Shown here piece by piece: positions 59,823 through 64,000 of a stretch of DNA of 64,000 bases. Within the stretch, counting starts at the first letter, position 1. Each line of letters begins with the position of its first letter. The notes under the pieces were generated by a model. The model worked only from the letters and a program-made list of their open reading frames with translations. It was not told the DNA's origin and ran no database searches. The DNA comes from Nocardioides sp. InS609-2 (GTDB lineage Bacteria > Actinomycetota > Actinomycetes > Propionibacteriales > Nocardioidaceae). Where the stretch lies: contig NZ_CP060034.1 in assembly GCF_023208195.1 (NCBI RefSeq), forward strand, positions 3,224,001 to 3,288,000, read 5' to 3'. The translations under genes were made by a program, and so were the position numbers.

Positions 59823-59872
59823 TGAACCCAGCCCAGAGCCATCCAGTCGATAGTCAGGTCGAGAGTCAACCA

Positions 59873-60757
59873 ATGACGGAGCAACACGTGTCGGAGCAGA
59901 ACGAGCCGGTCGAGGAGATCGTTGACGCAGGCGTCGAGCCTGCCGAGATCACCGAGCAGACCGACGAGGAGCCGACGGCCGCCGAGGCGACCGAGGCCGA
60001 GAGCACGGACACCGAGAGCGCGGACGTCGAGGCCGAGAGCACCGACACCGAGCCCACCGACGAGGCGTCTGACGAGGCCACCGAGGACGACGACGCCGAG
60101 GACGCCGACGACGCCGAGGCCACCGAGGACGACGGCCCGCTCGAGGCCTTCCGTCGCGAGCTGTGGGCCAAGCCGGGCGAGTGGTTCGTCGTACACACCT
60201 ACTCCGGCATGGAGAAGCGGGTGAAGCAGAACCTCGAGAACCGCATCCAGGCCCTCGACATGGTCGACTACATCCACGAGATCGTCGTCCCGACCGAAGA
60301 GGTCGCCGAGATCAAGAACGGCCAGCGCAAGATGGTCACCCGCACCGTCCTGCCCGGCTACGTCCTGGTCCGGATGGACCTCACCGACGAGTCCTGGTCG
60401 GCCGTGCGTCACACGCCGTCCGTCACCGGCTTCGTCGGTCACAGCCACCACCCGGTGCCGCTGTCGATGAGCGAGGTCGAGGACATGCTCGCCCCGGCCG
60501 CGGTCGCGGACGCGGAGGCAGCCGCAGAGGCCGCATCCGGCAGCCCGGCCGGCTCCACCGCCGCGTCGCGCAAGCCGGTCGAGGTCGCCGACTTCGACGT
60601 CTCCGACTCGGTGATGGTCGTCGACGGCCCGTTCGCCACGCTCCACGCCACGATCACCGAGATCAACGCGGAGTCCCAGAGGGTCAAGGCCCTCGTCGAG
60701 ATCTTCGGCCGGGAGACCCCGGTCGAGCTGAGCTTCAACCAGATTCAAAAGGTCTGA
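59873..60757 (+). CDS. nusG: Transcription antitermination factor NusG
   Basis: 294 residues from ATG 59873. About 90 very acidic, Thr/Glu/Asp/Ala-rich residues precede the NGN domain ([22 protein letters not shown] ... [18 protein letters not shown]). A KOW domain ends the protein ([54 protein letters not shown]). Alternatives: GTG 59822 overlapping the secE stop, or GTG 59888, which has GGAG 7 bases upstream. Binds RNA polymerase and ribosomal S10. Confidence 0.94.
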   Translation: MTEQHVSEQNEPVEEIVDAGVEPAEITEQTDEEPTAAEATEAESTDTESADVEAESTDTEPTDEASDEATEDDDAEDADDAEATEDDGPLEAFRRELWAKPGEWFVVHTYSGMEKRVKQNLENRIQALDMVDYIHEIVVPTEEVAEIKNGQRKMVTRTVLPGYVLVRMDLTDESWSAVRHTPSVTGFVGHSHHPVPLSMSEVEDMLAPAAVADAEAAAEAASGSPAGSTAASRKPVEVADFDVSDSVMVVDGPFATLHATITEINAESQRVKALVEIFGRETPVELSFNQIQKV

Positions 60758-60783
60758 GCGGACGGGCTTGCTCCGGCCGGTCA

Positions 60784-60885
60784 ACTGGGCTTTGAGGTCG
60801 ACACGTCTCGAAACCCAGTAAGAGGACCAGCAACACCCGCACCAAGCAAGACCCAGTAGAAGAAGTGGCAGGAGGAACCCCCTCC
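60784..60885 (+). promoter_or_regulatory. Structured leader of rplK
   Basis: An outer stem ACTGGG/CCCAGT (60784-60789/60814-60819) with an inner TTTGAG/CTCGAAA (one bulged base), and a second hairpin GGAGG/CCTCC (60871-60875/60881-60885). Leaders of L11-L1 operons are often bound by L1; whether this one is cannot be told without comparing homologues. Confidence 0.4.
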
Positions 60886-60916
60886 GTCATGACCACGAAA
60901 GAGAGAAATTAGAGAG

Positions 60917-61348
60917 ATGCCTCCCAAGAAGAAGAAGATCGCTGCCCTCGTCAAGGTGCAGCTGCAGGCTGGCGCAGCAACTCCGGCTCCGCCGGTGGGT
61001 ACCGCACTCGGTCCCCACGGCGTGAACATCATGGACTTCTGCAAGGCCTACAACGCGCAGACCGAGTCGATGCGTGGCAACGTCATCCCCGTCGAGATCA
61101 CCATCTACGAGGACCGTTCCTTCACGTTCATCACCAAGACCCCGCCGGCCGCGGAGCTCATCAAGAAGGCCGCCGGTCTGAAGAAGGGCTCGGGCACGCC
61201 GCACACCGAGAAGGTCGGCAAGCTGACCAAGGAGCAGGTGCGCGAGATCGCCGCCACCAAGCTGCCCGACCTCAACGCCAACGACATCGATGCCGCGATG
61301 AAGATCGTCGAGGGGACCGCCCGCTCCATGGGCGTCACCACCAACTGA
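60917..61348 (+). CDS. rplK: Ribosomal protein L11
   Basis: 143 residues: [49 protein letters not shown] is the L11 N-terminal domain that binds EF-G and thiopeptides; the C-terminal domain has [19 protein letters not shown] and SMGV. GAGAG ribosome site. Normal length. Confidence 0.99.
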   Translation: MPPKKKKIAALVKVQLQAGAATPAPPVGTALGPHGVNIMDFCKAYNAQTESMRGNVIPVEITIYEDRSFTFITKTPPAAELIKKAAGLKKGSGTPHTEKVGKLTKEQVREIAATKLPDLNANDIDAAMKIVEGTARSMGVTTN

Positions 61349-61429
61349 TCTCCCTCGCATACCCGCGACACACCTGTGGCAGAGCCGCGCTGGCTCACCT
61401 GACCACACCTTCGTAGAGAGAAGAACACC

Positions 61430-62152
61430 ATGCAGCGCAGCAAGACCTACCGCGCAGCGGCAGAGCAGTTCGACCAGGACGAGCTCTACTCCCCGCTGTC
61501 CGCGATCAAGTTCGCCAAGGGCGGCAGCAAGAAGAAGTTCGATGAGAGCGTCGACGTCGTCATGCGCCTCGGCGTGGACCCGCGCAAGGCCGACCAGATG
61601 GTCCGCGGCACCGTCATCCTCCCGCACGGCACCGGCAAGACCGCACGCGTCCTCGTGTTCGCGAACGCCGAGAAGGCCGACGCTGCCCGTGAGGCCGGCG
61701 CCGACTTCGTCGGTGGCGACGAGCTGATCGAGAAGGTCAACGGCGGCTGGCTCGACTTCGACGCCGTCGTCGCGACCCCCGACATGATGGGCAAGGTCGG
61801 TCGCCTCGGCCGCGTGCTCGGCCCGCGCAGCCTGATGCCGAACCCGAAGACCGGCACCGTGACGCCCGACGTCGCGAAGGCCGTCTCCGACATCAAGGGC
61901 GGCAAGATCGAGTTCCGCGTCGACCGGCACGCCAACCTGCACTTCATCATCGGCAAGGCCTCGTTCTCCGAGGTCCAGCTCGCCGAGAACTACGCCACGG
62001 CCCTCGAAGAGGTGCTCCGTCTCAAGCCGGTCAGCTCCAAGGGCCGCTACATCAAGAAGGTCACCGTCTCGACCACCATGGGCCCCGGCGTCCAGGTCGA
62101 CCCCAACCGCACCAAGAACGTTGCGGGCGAGGACGACGCTCCTCAGGCCTGA
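61430..62152 (+). CDS. rplA: Ribosomal protein L1
   Basis: 240 residues, full length: [92 protein letters not shown] (RNA-binding signature). In the same transcript as rplK; the 81-base gap holds a GAGCC-GCGCT-GGCTC hairpin. Confidence 0.99.
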   Translation: MQRSKTYRAAAEQFDQDELYSPLSAIKFAKGGSKKKFDESVDVVMRLGVDPRKADQMVRGTVILPHGTGKTARVLVFANAEKADAAREAGADFVGGDELIEKVNGGWLDFDAVVATPDMMGKVGRLGRVLGPRSLMPNPKTGTVTPDVAKAVSDIKGGKIEFRVDRHANLHFIIGKASFSEVQLAENYATALEEVLRLKPVSSKGRYIKKVTVSTTMGPGVQVDPNRTKNVAGEDDAPQA

Positions 62153-62170
62153 CGCAAAGGCAAAGGCAAG

Positions 62171-62198
62171 GGCCCGGTCACCTCGCGGTGGCCGGGCC
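62171..62198. terminator. Terminator after rplA
   Basis: GGCCCGGTCACC and GGTGGCCGGGCC, 12-bp stem (one T-G pair) with TCGC loop followed by TTC. Also near the end of the convergent gene at 62219. Confidence 0.87.
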
Positions 62199-62218
62199 TT
62201 CGCCATTGCGGTGAGGCC

Positions 62219-62824
62219 TCAGGCCTCCACGGTCGGCAGCTCCGCGGTCAGCAGCGCATCGCCCGCACGTCGTACGACGATCTGGCGTACGTCGCGGCGC
62301 AGCGTGGCGGCATTGAACCGGCACACCATCAGCACGCCGTCGACCGCCAGCAGCGAACCCGCCGGCACCTCGTCACCCTGGGCAGTCAGGTAGACCACGT
62401 CGAAGCTCCGGGCAGCCTCCAGCCCTTCGACGTCGAGCAGCAGCTCGGTGCCCCAGGTGTGGTTGATCAGCCCGGCCTTGGTCGTGACCGAAGCGGGTCC
62501 GGTGAAGGAGATGGCCTCGACCACAGGCCCCTCCGGCTCTGCGGACTCCTCGTCGACCAGGCTGCGGGTGGCGTAGCCGGCGATGCCTGCAATGCCTGCG
62601 GCGATGCCGCCGGTGAGGAGCAGGCGGCGGACGGGGCCCCGCATCGGCACCACCGTCTCGTCGTCCGCCGGGTCGTACATCCGCTCCGCAGCCGCGCGCA
62701 GGGCAGCAACGCGGTCGGGCGGGGGGGTGCGGTCAGGATCGTGTCCCATGCTGTCTCCCAGGGCCGCGAGGACCTCGTCCTCGTCGTCCCAGTCGGGCCC
62801 CGGACGGCGGGTGTCGTCCGTCAT
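62219..62824 (-). CDS. Probable anti-sigma-like membrane protein
   Basis: 201 residues. N-terminal cytoplasmic part rich in Asp/Pro/Arg (WDDEDEVLAALGDSMGHDPD, VAALRAAAERMYDP), one membrane helix (LLLTGGIAAGIAGIAGYA, about 69-86), then an extracytoplasmic domain of about 115 residues (ISFTGPASVTTKAGLINHTWGTELLLDVEGL). No zinc anti-sigma HxxxCxxC motif. It follows the sigma gene with an ATGA overlap, the usual place for the anti-sigma factor. Confidence 0.7.
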   Translation of the reverse strand: MTDDTRRPGPDWDDEDEVLAALGDSMGHDPDRTPPPDRVAALRAAAERMYDPADDETVVPMRGPVRRLLLTGGIAAGIAGIAGYATRSLVDEESAEPEGPVVEAISFTGPASVTTKAGLINHTWGTELLLDVEGLEAARSFDVVYLTAQGDEVPAGSLLAVDGVLMVCRFNAATLRRDVRQIVVRRAGDALLTAELPTVEA

Positions 62825-63384
62825 GCCATCAGCCCCTCGAACTCGGTACGAAGGCGCGCGAGCGCCCGCGACTGTGCGGTCCGTACGGCGCCCGCCTTGC
62901 GGTCGGTGAGCACGGCCACCTGCTCGGCGTCGAGCCCGGCGACGACCCGCAGCTCCAGCACTTCCTGGTCGGCGGCCGAGAGCCGGGAGAAGGCGAACGC
63001 CAGCTGGGACTGTTCCTCCGCGGCCAGCACGGCGTGCACCGGGTCGGGCGCCTCGCCGTGCTGCATCTCGTCGAGGACGGCCGGGTCAGCCGGCGTCTGC
63101 CGGGTCGACGCGCGGTAGGCCTCCAGGACGACGTTGCGTGCGATGCCGAACAGCCAGCCGTCGATGCCCACCCCGGTGGGGGAGTAGCTGTCGATCTTGT
63201 CCATCGCCCGGGTCATCGTCTCGCTCACCGCTTCGTCTGCCTGTTCCTCGGTGGCCAGCCGCCGGCGGGCGTAGGTGAACAACCGTGGGTAGACCCCGCG
63301 GTAGACCTCTTCCCACGCGTCGGGGTCGCCCGCTCGCGCGCGCTCGACCAGCCGGCGCTCCTGCGCCCGAGTAGTACCCATCAC
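62821..63384 (-). CDS. ECF-type RNA polymerase sigma factor
   Basis: 187 residues. Region 2: VERARAGDPDAWEEVYRGVYPRLFTYARRRL, DEAVSETMTRAMDKIDSYSPTG, DGWLFGIARNVVLEAYR. Region 4: LSAADQEVLELRVVAGLDAEQVAVLTDRKAGAVRTAQSRALARLR. The GTG at 63384 is followed directly by ATG (63381); either may be used. It pairs with the downstream anti-sigma-like protein. Confidence 0.92.
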   Translation of the reverse strand: MMGTTRAQERRLVERARAGDPDAWEEVYRGVYPRLFTYARRRLATEEQADEAVSETMTRAMDKIDSYSPTGVGIDGWLFGIARNVVLEAYRASTRQTPADPAVLDEMQHGEAPDPVHAVLAAEEQSQLAFAFSRLSAADQEVLELRVVAGLDAEQVAVLTDRKAGAVRTAQSRALARLRTEFEGLMA

Positions 63385-63442
63385 CAGTGCATGCCTGTCG
63401 CTGCCCCCGCGTTACGTGTGTTCCGGGTCGCAGTCTTGCGAA

Positions 63443-64000
63443 CTACTCGGTGAAGACCCGCTCGTCGACGAGCTTCTCGGCCACGACCTGGCCCTCGGGC
63501 ACGAAGCGGCCGCACTCGAAGTGCTTGCGGAACTCCACCTCACCGCCGGTGCGACCGGACCGGTTCTTCTCGACGGTCACGACGGACCAGCCCTTGAAGT
63601 GCTCACCGTTGTTGGCGCCGTACACGAGGTGGTGGCGGGCGACCACATCTGCCTTGTTGCTCAAGATGAGTACGACGTCGGCCTCGTAGGCCAGGGACGT
63701 GGAGCCGCGCATGTTGCGAGCCCGCATCCGCGTGCCCGGCTCGAGGCCGGCCCGGTCGGACGCTGAGATCGCGATCACGGGGCACTCGAACTCGATGCTG
63801 AGGTCCTTCAGCCGCTCGGTCACGTGGGTGACCTGCTCCTCCTCGGTGAGGTGCTCGGGGGCGCGCACCTTCTGGAGGTAGTCGACCACCACGAGGGGCG
63901 GTACGCCGTGCAGGGCCACCACGTCCTTCACGGCCGCCGCGATCACATCGAGGGTCGTCTGGGTCGTCGTCGAGCGGTGGATGTGCAGCCGCGAGGCGTA
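63443..64000 (-). CDS. DnaB-like replicative helicase, C-terminal part (5' end outside window)
   Basis: The visible 185 residues are the end of the RecA-like hexameric helicase domain: VVDYLQKV (Walker B), VTHVTERLKDLSIEFECPVIAISAS, ADVVLILSNK, SWSVVTVEKNRSGRTGGEVEF-like C-terminal stretch (arginine-finger region). The frame is open to base 64000 on the minus strand. It may be DnaB or a DnaB-type helicase of another system. In classic DnaB the sequence after VVDYLQL reads R-rich and ISQLNR; here ISASDRAGLEP is a variant. Confidence 0.8.
   Translation of the reverse strand, partial: YASRLHIHRSTTTQTTLDVIAAAVKDVVALHGVPPLVVVDYLQKVRAPEHLTEEEQVTHVTERLKDLSIEFECPVIAISASDRAGLEPGTRMRARNMRGSTSLAYEADVVLILSNKADVVARHHLVYGANNGEHFKGWSVVTVEKNRSGRTGGEVEFRKHFECGRFVPEGQVVAEKLVDERVFTE

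Noticed and set aside
59930..60140. GAC/GAG-rich repetitive stretch as a separate repeat element
   Set aside because: It is the codon pattern of the acidic NusG N-terminus.
61349..61429. rplK-rplA intergenic hairpin as a known ribosomal-leader family
   Set aside because: The GAGCC-GCGCT-GGCTC hairpin is too short and generic to assign to any leader class by eye.

Overview
The window is high-GC DNA with GTG and TTG starts, many 1-4 base gene overlaps and many probably leaderless genes. The gene order tRNA-Thr/tRNA-Met/rpmG/MaoC pair/murB/add/aminotransferase/tRNA-Trp/secE/nusG/rplK/rplA, the menaquinone rather than ubiquinone genes, KorAB and the 14-gene nuo operon all point to an actinobacterial chromosome, most like Nocardioides or a relative. 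The genus is inferred from protein flavour, not proven.

Layout. 1-5.6 kb: 3' part of a secreted GH16-type protein, a GNAT acetyltransferase back to back with a metallo-beta-lactamase-fold hydrolase, isochorismate synthase (menF), an L,D-transpeptidase and demethylmenaquinone methyltransferase (menG). 5.7-22.5 kb: complete nuoA-N (respiratory complex I), preceded by a near-perfect Rex operator and ending in a polyprenyl diphosphate synthase that overlaps nuoN, so NADH oxidation and quinone side-chain synthesis look co-transcribed. 22.5-25.8 kb: a TetR regulator with a palindrome over its -10, a membrane protein with MscS-type TM helices, RarD and a small secreted protein. 25.9-32.8 kb: KorAB (2-oxoglutarate:ferredoxin oxidoreductase) and a four-gene sulfate ABC importer.

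32.8-53.5 kb is the accessory part. It has a HEPN/MNT (HepT/MntA-like) toxin-antitoxin pair, a frameshifted TPR-like gene, a frameshifted ADP-ribosylation/crystallin-J1-like remnant, an integrase C-terminal stub, and further stubs of a LuxR regulator, a Ser/Thr kinase, an old-yellow-enzyme reductase and an amidase. Intact genes lie between them: YajQ, tRNA-Tyr, an MFS carrier, the homogentisate/fumarylacetoacetate block (hmgA, fahA and an unknown partner) around a palindromic operator, a heterodimeric ABC exporter with strongly asymmetric ATP sites, a YdeP-like molybdopterin oxidoreductase, a quinone reductase/HxlR/pirin group, and DNA-3-methyladenine glycosylase. Two intergenic loci share an unusual palindromic repeat (core TTGAGTTGCGCC / GGCGCAACTCAA). 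At one of them the right half has become a five-copy, 22-base tandem array running into a promoter.

53.5-64 kb: tRNA-Thr, tRNA-Met, rpmG, a group-II truncated globin, a MaoC dehydratase pair, murB, a DUF4190-like protein, adenosine deaminase, an aminotransferase, tRNA-Trp, secE-nusG-rplK-rplA, a sigma/anti-sigma-like pair, and the 3' part of a DnaB-type helicase gene cut by the window edge.

The best leads are the palindromic repeat family and its promoter-abutting array, the ABC exporter in which one whole composite ATP site has lost its motifs, the Rex site at nuo, and the decayed island around the HEPN/MNT pair. I saw no CRISPR array, prophage or intact transposon. All calls come from reading the sequence; no database search was run.
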